A stretch of 64,000 nucleotides of DNA, taken from Diprion similis. Taxonomy: Eukaryota > Arthropoda > Insecta > Hymenoptera > Diprionidae. A program made the translations under genes and the position numbers. Below are positions 1 to 13,100 of the stretch, in pieces; position 1 is the first letter of the stretch; each line of letters begins with the position of its first letter. The DNA lies in the NCBI RefSeq assembly GCF_021155765.1, contig NC_060112.1, positions 9,548,001-9,612,000 of the forward strand. Reading direction: 5' to 3'. Below the pieces are notes generated by a model, which saw only the letters and a list, made by a program, of their open reading frames with translations, was not told the origin of the DNA and searched no databases.

Positions 1-383
1 ATCGGCCTGATCAATTGTTCATCTATAGACTGATCGGAACTTTCAATTAATTGTTATTTCAATTAATCGATCAATTGCATAGCTCTAGTCTGTAATGATG
101 GTAATAATATTGAAATACTGTCAGTCTTCATACTGTCCCTAAACAGTTCTGGAGTAATCATAACCTGAGTATTCAAAGAAGCAATTTTTGAAATAATGAC
201 TTTAAAATATTATTATGTTACGCAATGTTTTTGTAATTGTACCTATTCTAATGTTCTGAATTCCAAAATGAAATCAGATGTAGTATGAAGGGAAAAGACC
301 GGGCTATCAGAAAACACTAATCTTTCAAACCATTGATATCACATCATCCTATATGTGTAATTAACTGTTTTAGTTACTTACAG

Positions 384-1434
384 GTGATTCCTGATAAATG
401 GTTGGATGAAATGATTGAAATGTGCCAATCAAAGGATTACAGCAAAGTGGAAATGTTCATCGACAATTACATGATGGAAGCTTATGCAGTATCACAGGCA
501 AGTGTAGAATACAATAATTTTTTTATTTTTATTTTACCCAAGTATGATTATAAATATAGAAACTTAATTTTTTGATTGAGATGTGATTAAATGATTTATA
601 GTAAGAAACCTCAAATAATGTAAATAAATATACTCCTGCATGGTCTCAAAGGCATCACTGTCAGTATGGCTGGTACGAAGCATTCCAGATCTCAAATATT
701 GATGGTATAAAATTTCTTGGAATATAGAAAAATTGCTTCAAAACTTATGTATTTGGATTGATCCAGAAAGTGATAAACTTATAGACAATTTCACTAATTT
801 ATAAAATGAAAGATTAAGCATTTTTGTTGTTGGGAATGTGCATAAAAACAGAGTGTAGATTTTGATAACTATAAATGTAGTAATTCCTAAAGTCCGAAGA
901 TTATGGATTTTTGAGTCAACAATTTACTCTAATGTATTCTATCCAGTATCACAAGTATTATTGAATCATTTACAATAATAATAATAATCGTGACATCCCT
1001 TTGTAGTCTGAGTTTTTAAGATATTCAATTTTTACATTGCATCGAAAGCACGATGGTTTCCGTTTGTAAATATTACTAAATAAATATATTAGTTCCGTGC
1101 AAAATATGTATTTCATTTTCATTTACTTTATATACGTTGCAGGTTATTGAACAATTGAATGATAAAATTGTTTATTCCACCGAACTCTCTGACAAACAAA
1201 AGGCGATAATTGGAGAAAAACTTGGGGTCTGTACCATTTGAATTTTTCATATGAGTAATGAAATAAAGATGTTTATAGGTCATTTATTTTATGAAGTAAA
1301 CGAATAAAAATCTAATTATTAATTGATTTTTTTTTCAATAGGAATGCAGTTATCGATTGTTGGAAGGAGGTAGTGAATATATGCAGTTAATTGATCTTTG
1401 CTGCGGTATCATGAAAGCCTATGAAGTTGATTAA
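384..1434 (+). CDS. RFC4: Replication factor C subunit 4, C-terminal part (3 last coding exons)
   Basis: This is the C-terminal end of a small subunit of the clamp loader that places PCNA on primer-template DNA in the nucleus. Coding exons are 384-497, 1143-1226 and 1342-1434 (TAA), together 96 residues, all phase 0. Residues read VIPDKWLDEMIEMCQ, then VIEQLNDKIVYSTELSDKQK, then a final exon with EYMQLIDLCCGIM. From recall of the family this matches the RFC4 (37 kDa) collar domain, with its LSDKQK and QLISLC motifs, and not RFC2. The AAA+ ATPase domain lies left of the window. The first intron uses a GC donor (CAG|GCAAGT) with an AG acceptor, and the second donor (GTCTGT) is weak. The gene converges on MED12. 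Confidence 0.9.
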
Positions 1435-1508
1435 AATAATATTCAGTGATTTAAAATTTCAATGCGAATGCAGAACTAATTTTAATTATGTATCTATATA
1501 TTTTTTGT

Positions 1509-1514
1509 AATAAA
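1509..1514 (+). terminator. AATAAA polyadenylation signal of RFC4
   Basis: A canonical AATAAA lies 75 bases after the RFC4 stop codon, the right spacing for a short 3' UTR. Confidence 0.65.
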
Positions 1515-2002
1515 GAACTATGTATGTCGATGAATGAGTTACTCAAACTTCACAATAGGAGACTTCTAATTTTAATGCGGTAGTAATACACAGCGCAGTT
1601 GTGATATAATAGAATGGACGTGCAAGCTGAAGATTGAGAAGGTCAGGATAGTGTGGAAAATGTGATGGGGAATGAAGAGAAAAAGGATACCTGAAGTTGG
1701 AAGGTAAAAATGAGATTTCAAAACATAGTGGGAGTAAAACTGAAAGAGGGCCAATTTTTGGGAAACAATAGAAAAGTGGGATGTAATATAAAAGAAACAA
1801 ATGCAGCAGAGATTGATTTGTCTGGGTCGTGATCCAAGTAGGTCGGAAATTAGAATACTATCGCTACAGGTGGGCAGGGTTTGCTATATGCAGATTATTT
1901 GTACTAATCAGTTTCACTTGTCCTATCGTAATCTGATATACAAGTTTTTAGTTACAATATTTTTTATGTTTCTATGTATATTTTGATGAATGCAATGTTT
2001 GA

Positions 2003-2133
2003 AATATGCATAGTTTGTCATAAAAAATTGTATATTTTCATGAAAATTTTGATTTTTTTCAGTAAAAAATCTGCAAGATACTACAGTTCTTAACGATAGT
2101 AAACAATTCTTTACGAAAAACTATGCATAGTTA
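2003..2133. repeat. Short imperfect inverted repeat
   Basis: ATGCATAGTTTGTCATAAAA near 2003 pairs with the reverse complement of sequence ending near 2132. About 25 of 31 positions match, and the pairs flank a loop of about 60 bases. The right arm contains the palindrome AACTATGCATAGTT. The similarity stops outside the arms, so this is a small hairpin and not a clear transposon. Confidence 0.45.
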
Positions 2134-2707
2134 CAATTTTGTCAGAGATAATACGAAATGTTCCAATTTCTGTGAAAATTCATAATAATAGAAATTTTCA
2201 CTGGGGCTGATAACCATGAAAACGTGAACAGATTTTATAGTTCTGCCTCAACAATTTGAAAGAAAAGAATAATAGTATGAATATCATTGTTGAGAAATTG
2301 TGAACACTCAGGTAATAACTTCCCTACTATGAAATAGACATAATTCAGAAAAAAAATTTATAACACAAGCTAATGTATCAACACTTTGAGAAAGGGTTAT
2401 ACAATTAGAATGTTCAAAATGCTTGAACTCTCATGTTTTTGATATGCATTAAAATTCAGGGCCAAAAGTGACATGAATAGTAAATTCCAGTTGCAGCTAT
2501 TCTTGATTTTGACGCCATGTGGGTGACAATTTCAAGGTTCTCATACAATTCGTCATGGACGTGAAAGGGTAGAAGATAATATGCGAAAAGTTTCAGGGCA
2601 TTTTTGAATTATTTAGTAACTCACGTTTAAAAAGGCAGTGAAAACACAGAATTACTTAATCTACATATCCATACTCATGTTATATAATTTCTGCGATTCA
2701 TTCAATT

Positions 2708-2713
2708 TTTATT
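2708..2713 (-). terminator. AATAAA on the minus strand, probable MED12 polyadenylation signal
   Basis: The plus strand reads TTTATT here, giving AATAAA on the MED12 strand. It is about 340 bases downstream of the TAG that closes the putative extra exon (3052-3131). Confidence 0.35.
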
Positions 2714-3051
2714 TTCATAATTAGAAGTAGATGAAGACATGGTGTGGTTTGTTTACAAATATTCATTTAATTTAAATTTATGTAACTAGTATATACACAT
2801 ACAATTGTTGGAAAATGCGGATTATCCTGAAGAAATTTCAAGTTGAAATCTAGGTTCAGGTAACAGTAAATTTTCTAATGAAATATCATTAGTTCACACA
2901 CAGGAATTGGTCCATTATTTCACTAAAACACTGCTAAGACTTAAGTGTCGTCCACAGTTTCTCTAGACCATAATGCAACTGATAGTGATAACCGAAACTA
3001 AGTACAATCAATTCACTAACACTTACATATGTCCACACTAACTTTAATCTA

Positions 3052-3131
3052 CTAGTTTACTTTTTCACATTCAATGTCGGATACGAGACACGCTTCAGGT
3101 GCATCTATATTAGCTTCACTGAAATGCAACT
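3052..3131 (-). other. Candidate extra terminal exon of MED12 (3' UTR or readthrough-coding)
   Basis: On the minus strand an acceptor (TTTTTACAG, AG at 3132-3133) precedes an open frame that begins LHFSEANIDAPEAC, ends ECEKVN and stops at TAG (3052-3054). It expects one base from the preceding exon. The previous MED12 exon ends TAT TGA G|GTAAGG at 4192, which supplies exactly that base. Spliced, the frame continues MED12 past its TGA for 26 codons, starting with a split GAG codon. It may be only a 3' UTR exon, an alternative C-terminus reached by another donor, or true stop-codon readthrough. Confidence 0.45.
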
Positions 3132-4192
3132 CTGTAAAAAATAATATAAACAACTTATATACATCTCAGTATAGTCAATGATTAAATTATGAATATTTTG
3201 TGAGTATTAAATCCGACCGATACAATTATTTTTTACTATATAGTGTGAAAAAAAAAAAAAATTAAATTATTGTTACTTGATTTGAGATAAAGTAAAATGC
3301 TAGGTTGATGAACATATCTCCATCTATACTTCGTTAACACATCACCCAGATAGCAAAATGGACGAATTTACCCTTTACTTCAATTATGCGGGTACTAAGG
3401 ATGCAAATAGTTATAATATTTTGGTTGAAAAATAGTTTGCAACATCAATATATCTACTAAATTCGCCAAGAATTCACAGATTTCATTCAACCAATTAGAA
3501 TACATTAAGCAATCTCTTTTCCCTTAATTCGATATTTCACAGTTGGCTGTTGTTGATAGCTGTATACGAGGGTGGATGATATAGAGAGCAATTTTGCTCA
3601 CTCTGTGTCACTATATAGAGCTGAAAGTATTTAAAATGTACTATTACCTGGATATGATGTACTAGGGTTGCATCCTTTTGTACCAGTAGAAAAATCTCCT
3701 TATTACGTATCATAATTTAGTCATATTACAACTTTTTTTTAAAATATATCAATAGTTGTTTTATGCATATGAAATCCACTTTCACCCTGTGTTCAACCGC
3801 ACATCATCAATACTTATGTATGGGTCTCTGTCAGTGACATTTAGGCCATTGCAATAATATCAATAAAACATAAAATCTTTAGAAAATTGACTTTACATCA
3901 TTTTCAAACCAGCATAAAAGACCATGTGACTTTTTTAGACATAAATAGTATCAACAATAAACTTTTCTAGGAAAATGAAAATAAGATAACTAATTTCCAT
4001 TTACCGGTTTTTGATAATTCATCTCAAGCAAAAGAACTTCTTATCTCAATTTACTCAACTAACTCACCTGTTGAATTGTAACTCTACGTACAATAATAGC
4101 TTGTTATTTGAATGTAGATTTTCAAAAACTGTAATTCCTGTGAAGAAAAACTGTCCAATTCTGACAAATATTGAGTCATATTTAGCCTTACC

Positions 4193-7100
4193 TCAATACG
4201 GCGGGGGTTGATGTTGATAAGGATGTTGGGGTGGTTGATTTGAGTGTCGTTGAAGATGAGCTACCAATTGAGGTGTCGGCTGTTGTCCACCACCTCCACC
4301 TTGCTGTTGTTGTTGTTGTTGCTGCTGCATGGCTAACATATGCCGCATGCGTTGCTGGTTTATGGCCTGCTGTTGGTCAGTTTGCAACGTCAGTTTTAAA
4401 GAAATATTATACAAAGACAGTTTTTCCAATAACTAAGGTGTCCCTGATTTTATACTAAATATATTCTTATTTTTTCAACTTACTGCTATAGAGACAAAGT
4501 AAAATTTCAAATACTACTCAGTGGAGGTAAATAAATTTCAATCAAAGTCTTTGCTGAAAAATAAATGAATCAATTGTGGGTATAAAGAGAAAATAATAGA
4601 ACTGCTCGATCTACATCTGAAATTCATTCTTGTATAAGTTCATAATATACAAATAGTTGTCAATGGTCTGTCGCAATACTTCGCAATACTCGCAATCTGT
4701 TTAATAGCAGGAACTGGCTGCATATGCTCAGGTAGATGGAGCCTTGAAACAGAGTATGAGTATTAAACTAAAACTGAAAATCCGCGTCTTTTCCTTTTCC
4801 ATGCTTGTATACAGAAATAATATAAAAAAGAATGAAACAATAACTGCAGTGAAATCATATTGAAGTTGCATTGAAAGTCAAATATTCGGCTCAGACACGG
4901 TGTTGAAACGTTTTAAAATGTTTTCAAAAATTCCCGATTATCTCACTTAGGTTTCGTAACCACTATCTGCCTTTGAAAAACGTATGAATAGGATATTACC
5001 CTAGTACTGGTGTTCGGAAAAATTTTAATTATTTAAACCATGTCCCAAAAAAAGACGACATTAGTGAAAATACCACATCGTTAATAATGAAAGAATCTAC
5101 TTTTTAGCGATCATCTTTTCCTTGTCTCTTTGGTAACAGCGTCTATTGAAAGAAAAACTTATACCCTAGCAATGTTGATGATGGAGCCATTTATTTCTTA
5201 ATTAATAAAACCTTTTGATTGTAAATTATGTAATTAATGCATCATTACTTAGACAATCCATTAGGACGAGAACTCAACTTTCCAAAGACTAATGACATGC
5301 AGAATTAACAAAATATCTGAGAGGCAACTGATTCAGCTCATGTGCAATGTCCCATTACATATCATATAACAAATTTTTATCAAATGTATGATTTCTTTAG
5401 GATCAGCGTTAGATTAGAATGATTAATGCATTATGCCGAGTTTTAGCACACATGTATTGTTCTGAATATCAGTCGAGCTTTTTGTAGTCCACTTACATTA
5501 GGGATGACTTGTATTTGGAACAATGCAATAATTAGAAATAAAATTAAAAAAAGTCCATGGATTGCAATAAACTTTACCTGTTGGAACTGTTGATTTTGTT
5601 GCTGTAAACCAACACCACCTGCTCCAACACCAGCAACTCCAACTGAGCCAGGTTTGCCACTAGCTTGTCTATATGGGGGAGCTGGTTGATTTTGAACTCC
5701 CCCACCCATTGGCCCCATAGTGTTCATTGTGACGTTTGGAGCCTTTAAAATACGTTGAATGCAACAAAATACTAGTAACTCTAAATATGTATAATATCTA
5801 TGATATTGCATGTTCAGGTGAAACTTCTAATTCGGGGTGTCCAGCGACTGAACTGTATGAAAGTTCCTTGGTAATTCCAGTTTTTCCAAAGTAGAATCGA
5901 AGACCTGAATACGACTATCACTCAAGCAGACTTAACTCTTTTATCATTCATTTTCTTGTAACTTTTTCAAATTTGTACATTTCTCCTGAGTGCTAGACAT
6001 CCGATAATTCTCAGCTGTAAGTTACGTGTTTCTACTTGTTTATATGGAAGTGCGTGTGTACATGTATGTATGGATGTTACAAGGAGTTAGGCTTTGAAAT
6101 TGTTTGCTGTGGACCTGACACAGTAAGTGACGTATCATGAATAAAAAGAATAAGTCAACGAAAATATGGTAAAAGTGGTATCTCTCCCTACCCATTCATG
6201 TTGTTTCTTATAAAATCTACTAAATACATGTATGTAAAATACACTGCAGTATAGTAGACATTCATTTTGATTCTTCATACCTGATGATAAGGCGGCCGAG
6301 CAGCACCTGGCTGCATTCTTTGTTGCGGCATATATTCTTGTCCTCTCTGAGCACCAATCATTTGCTGTGGGTTCTGGAACATCATATTTTGCTGCTGATT
6401 CATCATGCCCTGTTGCTGCTGTTGTTGTTGTTGCTGTTGTTGCTGCTGTTGCTGTTGCTGCTGCTGTGGCTGCTGTAACATTTGCTGCTGTTGCTGTTGT
6501 GGCAACATTTGTTGCCCTCCGTAACCTGCATAGTTTTGATTCATTCCTGAAAGTGACCATCGATCTTGTAATATCAATCGAATAATGATTCACAATAACT
6601 TTCGACGCGTTAGCTTCACGCAAGGCCAACGATTAGCACTAGACAGTGTTGTACAAGATAATGAGTATTTTTATCTAGATGAATATAAGATTATCTGTAC
6701 ACAAATTCGTCTAGATTAAATTATCATCAATGTTATGTAGATAATTAGAATGACGAAAATAAAGAGAGATTTCTAATACACTGAGAAAAAAGTATTGTTA
6801 ATTAAGCAAAATATTCTTATGTGGGTGCTGAAAAAAGGATATTGTTGCTGTGAATAATTTTTTTGTTGGGGCAACAAGATTTATTGGAATGAACCAGATA
6901 ATGTAGGTATTTTGAAACAAGGACAGATTTATTTTTGCAAAATCACATCCGAGTCTTGACTCCCGAATGGTGTCACCTACGTTTCAGAGAGCAGTTTATC
7001 TCATCTTTATAGCTTAAAAAAAGGTGAAGATGAACAGCTGATTTATCTTCGTTGGTCACAAAAATTAAGGGGCCACCCATTTTCACTTCAGAAAACCAGA

Positions 7101-10100
7101 AATTTGAAAGTTGCATAATTCTGCGAAAAATCCTTTTCTCAAAAAATGGTTAAACTAGGTTTAGATTCTACCGTGCAAATTCACCTGGTACACCTTGGGC
7201 AACGCTAATGCCATAGGTAACATTGCAATCATGCGTTCCTGTTTAAAGTTGCTTATTTCGACAGAAAAACATTGTAGAACCAATTTCAAAAAGGGATTTG
7301 TAGGGAACATTTTAATCTTTATGAGGTAAGCCTAGGTCACTATTATTATGTAAGCTGTGTCAAGTGAAATTTCAAGTTTGTATTGATCATTTTCAAGAAT
7401 ACTCTTTGCAAGAGACCCAGCCCTGCAAAAGTGGTTGAATTCGATTTTTGGGTATGTGGTTAAAAAGGTAATTCAATGTTCAGAACCCTTTTCTTAAAAA
7501 GCATTTCTCAAAGATTTGTTCGCTTGTTACGTTTGATCAGTTTTTTAAAAAGTAACTTGACAAAAGAAAAACAATTGTACACCAAATTCAACAAAAGCAT
7601 TTTCAACTTTCCACTTCAAAATTGTTAGCTTAGAAATCTATGCAAAAAATTACTGTGCTTCGTGCAGCACTCTGGACTCGAAGTTCAATCTACAAATTTT
7701 ACACATGTCGCTTCTGAGGCATAAATTCGAGAAAAAAAATTGACGTCGACCAAATCTGCAAAAAGCATCGTGATGCTGATGATTCAAGCTTTCAAATATT
7801 CTTTAACAAATTTGTGAAAGAATTTTTTTCATCTTTAAAATTTCTGGTTTTTGTAAGTAAAAATGAGTGCCTTCTTCATTTTTGTGATCAGTGTAGATGA
7901 GAATGAAAGATGAACTTCACACGCCCTAACTATATAAGATAAACAAGTTTACTCAGGATGATTATCATAGATGAAATTAGCTACATTACGTACAACACTG
8001 GTAATACAGTAAAAAGTGAAAAAGTTCAGTATAAATTACCTTGTTGCATCCCAGCATATATTCCTTGTTGCTGCTGTTGTGGCGGGAACATAGTTTGCTG
8101 TGGATTTATCCCTGGGCCAGCATGCTGTGTTCGCAATTGCTGTCTAATGAACTGTGGTCTCTGCATACCCTGGTATGCAGCTGGTCCAGCTCCTGGGGGT
8201 GCACCAGGTTGTTGTTGTCCCCCCATGAACTGATTGGATGGTACGCGAAGACGTAGCATATTGGATAGTGTTTGTTTCGACTGGTTATTCATGCCGGGAC
8301 GTTCGTATCGAAGACCGGTGACTTGGGCCGGTGGAATTTGTTGTCCGTAACCATACTGCTGCTGTGGTGTTGGTCCTTGTTGATTTGGGTACCATTGCTG
8401 TTGCGGTTGTTGTGGTTGCCCTGGGAACATTGCTTGTTGTTGCACAACCTGTGGTTGTTGACCATATGGTATCTGTTGCATTTGTGGTGGACCTTGTTGC
8501 TGGAATAAAAACATATAAATATTAGACATAAATAATTTATTTATATATACAATGCATAAAAGTTTCTAGCCAATTTTTTTCCTTGACAAATTGACAAACA
8601 ATAATCACACAAGATCTTTTTTCACATTCAGTGTTTTGATGGAGCATTAGAACCTTTTGAATTAGCGCACTTTTTTCAACAGCTGTGAAAATGAGAAAGA
8701 AAGGGTTGTTTTTACTGAATGGACTGTAAGAATTACCACAAAGCCAATCTGTTTGTATTAAGGAAAATAACAATCTACTTTACTGAGAGACCACTGTACG
8801 GCCAATTATTTGACTTTGCGCGAAACTTCATTCTAATTGTAGCCACATAAAACATCATTTTCAACCTTGATTCGTATTGTCCATCATTTTCTTGTGAGTA
8901 GTAAGAAAATATGTCACGTGAAATGCGTAAGATTGTGATGAATTCAATCACGTTCGAAAAGGTAGTGTCAAGAGTCTGCGTACAATTCTATAACTTGAAA
9001 TAACACAAAGGGTACCGGAAGAAAGTCAAGGCAAAAGTTTACTTTCTGGTACAAAGTCAGAATACCTTTGTCCGCTCTGTTAAACAATTTACTAGTAAAT
9101 AACACAAGTTTTTCTGGAATACATTATGAATCAGTCACGATGTACCTGCATTTGCTGAGGTATTGGTGCCGTTGGAGTAGCTGCACCTTTGTTCTTCCTA
9201 GGTTTTCTAGGCTTCATAGCCTTTCCTTTACTTGTTCTGCCAGGGGATTCAACACTCATTGGTGTATCAGCTTTACCAGGTTCTGATTCCTTCTTATCTG
9301 GTTCTAAATCTTCGGGAGGTAACGGCGGTGGGTCTAAATAATGACTTGCAGGTTTTATTGCACTATGAGTATGATAACGTAGCAACTTTTGAGCTGCTTG
9401 ATAAGTTAATGGTTTTCTTTCCATTTTCACCGCTCGAAACCAGGCCCAAGACAGTGGTGCTGGATTTTTATGCCCTTCTAATAACTCCCAAGCAGATACT
9501 TTTTGCGAGTCACATACTTGTAAGCCCTATGAATGAAAAAATTTATAAGTATTAGAAATAAACAGAAAAATTACATTTCTGATCAAATATTAGATTGGTA
9601 TCACATCAAAAATAAGTCTACGTATACACAATCTCTGGCCTTTTCAAAAAATTTAGTAATAATTCAGATTGATTTTTCTGTTCTTTACTATGATGGAGGG
9701 AACTTTTTTTTCCGTTTTGGCACATGTTTTACAATTAAAGTTGTATTAACAAACAAGACACAATGTGCATGAAATTCTATTCATCAATTCGATAGCGGAA
9801 GATATATTTTTAAATGAGTTACCTGTTTTTTATCAATGCTGTCAAATCCAGCTATTTTGTTGCCCTTTGTGTCGGTCAAGCAGCCGACATGTTCGCATGT
9901 GATAACTTCCATTGTCACTTTGGGCAGAGGTAACAACTGTCTTACAAATTGTATGCTCTGTGAATTTCGATCACCTAATTCCTTCTTAAGTTTTTTCATT
10001 AGATTCTGATAATGCTTTTTATTTTCATCTTTCTCAGACTGCGAATCCGAAACAAGTGTGGAATGTATTAGAGTTGCTAACATATCTATTACCGTTGTAA

Positions 10101-13100
10101 ATAGTTCCGAATTATTGTTCAAGTCTATGACACCATAGCTAATCAATTGTACGAATAAGATCGCCCAGTCAGTTGTTACGGTGGTATTTCTTTGGATTGT
10201 GTCAAAAACTCCTCCCACCAAACTGAACCTCAGTTGAAGAGCATCCTGCAATACTTCCCTGGTTTTTGGATCTTCTAAGCCAATATTTTTTTCTTCTTTG
10301 CTCATATTCAAAAATTGTGTCAACTGTGAGTGCAGAGACGTTAACAACCCTTCCCTCTGATCATCTTGTCCTTTTAAACATGTCAATACTAAAGATAAAA
10401 ATGGCTGATGATTGAAGAGAGATGGTGATTTCGACCTGCCTTTTTCTCTGCTTGCTTTAGACCAATTACCAGATTCTAACACTTGTCCAGCTACTTTTAA
10501 AACACGACCTTGTACAGCACTAGGCAGCTTCGATACCAAAGGCGCTACCAGCCATATAGAACCTGATTTTTTGTCCGGTTTACCAGAAATAGTATTGAGT
10601 TGGAACACATCAATTGCTGCTTTAGCAACAGTGTCTAACCATTGCGATAAATCACTCGAACCCGCTGGATATTGTTTGTACATAAGTTGCAGGTCGAGCC
10701 AAGACATTCGTAGACTCCATTGCTCGAGGTTTTCCAGTATATTTGTGATGTGCGTTTTCTGGTCTAAAAATGTGTCGATAAGCGTGTCAGGATAACATAT
10801 CATGTGCAACAATCTTTGAGCTTGACGAGGAGTTAACATGTTGTCCAAAAGCATGTCGGGATGACAAAGTTCTTCGGGATTTTGTAGACACCTTTCTAGA
10901 ACCCATTCTTGACTGCATATTTGGCGCAGTACATGCTGAGCAAAAGCTGACAAACCTTTAACATTTTCTGTTTCCATGCTAAGATTGCTTGACGACAGTC
11001 CAAGATCAAGACCCAAATCATCGCCTCCGCCTAAGATGTCACTTGTGCCCAATATGTGACTAATAGACTCTCTCTCACTAGCACCCACACTGCCTGGACC
11101 AGCTTTGTTAGAGTGTGCCATTGGAATGTCTGGTTTTTTAGGCGGAAGTTTACCAGCAGTAGCATCACCAACAACCAGAATCGCCTTCAAAACTGCCAAT
11201 ACAGGTCCGACTCTGATATTATTGTGGGCAGCTGCTAGCAAGTGTCTGTCGCAGCTAAGTTTTATACTGTAACGTCTCAGATTCCCACTGGGCAGTGGAT
11301 GTGGACTGGTGCTAACTGAATATAAAGCCGGTTGTGGGCACTCGACTGTTTTGAATAGTTGTAAGAGTAGGTGACAAGTTAGCAGAGCACCTGCTTCAGC
11401 TTCCATATCGGCATCGCCACGGCCTTCGTTACAAGCCTTTACAAGAGACGGCAATGCTATGTGCACTACAAAATCTTCTAAGGAAAAACAGTGTCTGGCT
11501 GCAACACAATCACACAAGGATTAGCCTTTAGAGATTTATGACAGTTTCTCAATTTTTTTATCAGTCTGATTATTACTCAGTTTAAAAGTAGTATAAGAAT
11601 ATTTACCAATCAAAATGGATGTAAACACAGCCAAAGAATTACGAACATTCAAATTTTGAACATCAACTTGATTTAAAACATCAATATAAAATGATGAACT
11701 GTTGGATGAACAACATAATGCCATCAAGACACCCAACCACTCAGCACTTAGAGCATTACAGCAGGCTGTGAGCTCTGCACAAATTATCGCAACATCGTTC
11801 AATTTATCGTTATCAGTCTCACTGCTCACAGCAACAATAATTGCATTGCATACAAAGCTATAACGATTCGCCGGAGTTTCATTCAACTGTCTGGCCCATT
11901 GAGGCTCAATTTTTCCGCTACGCCTCGGACTACTAAAGACGTCAATCATGAATTGAGAATTGTAAACGTGATTCGATGGGGTTGGCAGTAATGCGCTGTA
12001 CAAAGCTATTCGAATTTTAGGGTAGGCATTGCTGAAAGCTTCCACGCCATGGGGCTTTGTCTTCAATAATGAACAACTTGAGTACAAATCGTACAGATGT
12101 GCTAAAACGCAACGTTCTGCAGAACTACAGTCACTTGGATTCGAAACATGCTTGACAACTTTGCAAAGGAGATCAAACACTGCTGTTGTTTGTTCTGGAG
12201 CAACTGGAAGTTGAATAAATTTGGATGATTGAAGATATGTAATTATGGAGAACAAATTCAAGACAGAATGTATATATTAACATGGTCCAAATTTGAAAAA
12301 TAACTTACGTAATAAACAACAATGATATCGTCTCAGCACCCCAACAACATATAAACTTAAGCTTGTGGTGTAACTTCTGATGAGCTGACTATTTCTGACT
12401 GTCAATTGTGCTTCAATCTCCGGCAGTTCTTTCAATATCTGAATACAAACATCAATAAGTCCGTATATGTTTAGCGCAAGTTCCATTAGGTCAAATAAGA
12501 ATGCGACATGTTCCTGAACAGGTAAGTAAGATGATCCAGCTAATGCGAATGTATTCAGCATTTCAATGACTTGTGTAGCACACTGCCACGTGACGACGTG
12601 TTGGTCAAAATAACTCAAGTTTTGAAACTTCTGAGTAACAGCTTCAAAATTGAATTCACTCCGGGAGTGTTTTTTTACTTTGCCACCTTCTGCAACATCG
12701 ATGCTGAATTTTTTTCCAAATAATTTGCAAATTTCTTTTGTCATTTTTCTAACGACATGTCTTGCTTCGTCGCGTACTCGTCCCACACCATACAACAAAA
12801 CGTGACGTTGATTGCAGTCATGTTGACTGCAGGTTTCATCCTGCAACCATAAAAAGTTTCAGAAAATTTTCAGTATCCTTATGTCTCAAATATATGAGTA
12901 AGAAAAATCATGCCAGTACCTGTGGCAATGGAAAATGTGTAGTATAAAGTAAATGTCTACATGGATTTGGACTTTTAGAATCTAGCCCATCATGTGCGTT
13001 ATGGCCACCCAAGGCATCTTCCTTTGGACTGTCTGGAGCATCCATGCTATTCTGTTGATCCTCTTTAATATGTTGTAGCAATTTATCTAAATCATCGTCA

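Larger units (their letters stand above)
1435..3051. other. Convergent intergenic stretch between RFC4 and MED12
   Basis: Apart from the RFC4 3' UTR and probable MED12 3' UTR, I see no coding exon here. Open frames near 1543-1986 have no family resemblance and overlap each other on both strands. A small imperfect hairpin sits at 2003-2133. On the minus strand an AATAAA (2708-2713) fits a MED12 3' end. Confidence 0.5.

Noticed and set aside
6284-8525. Plus-strand frames rich in Leu, Val, Ala or Cys at 6284-6585 and 7958-8525
   Set aside because: They are antisense shadows of the MED12 CAG/CAA-rich exons.
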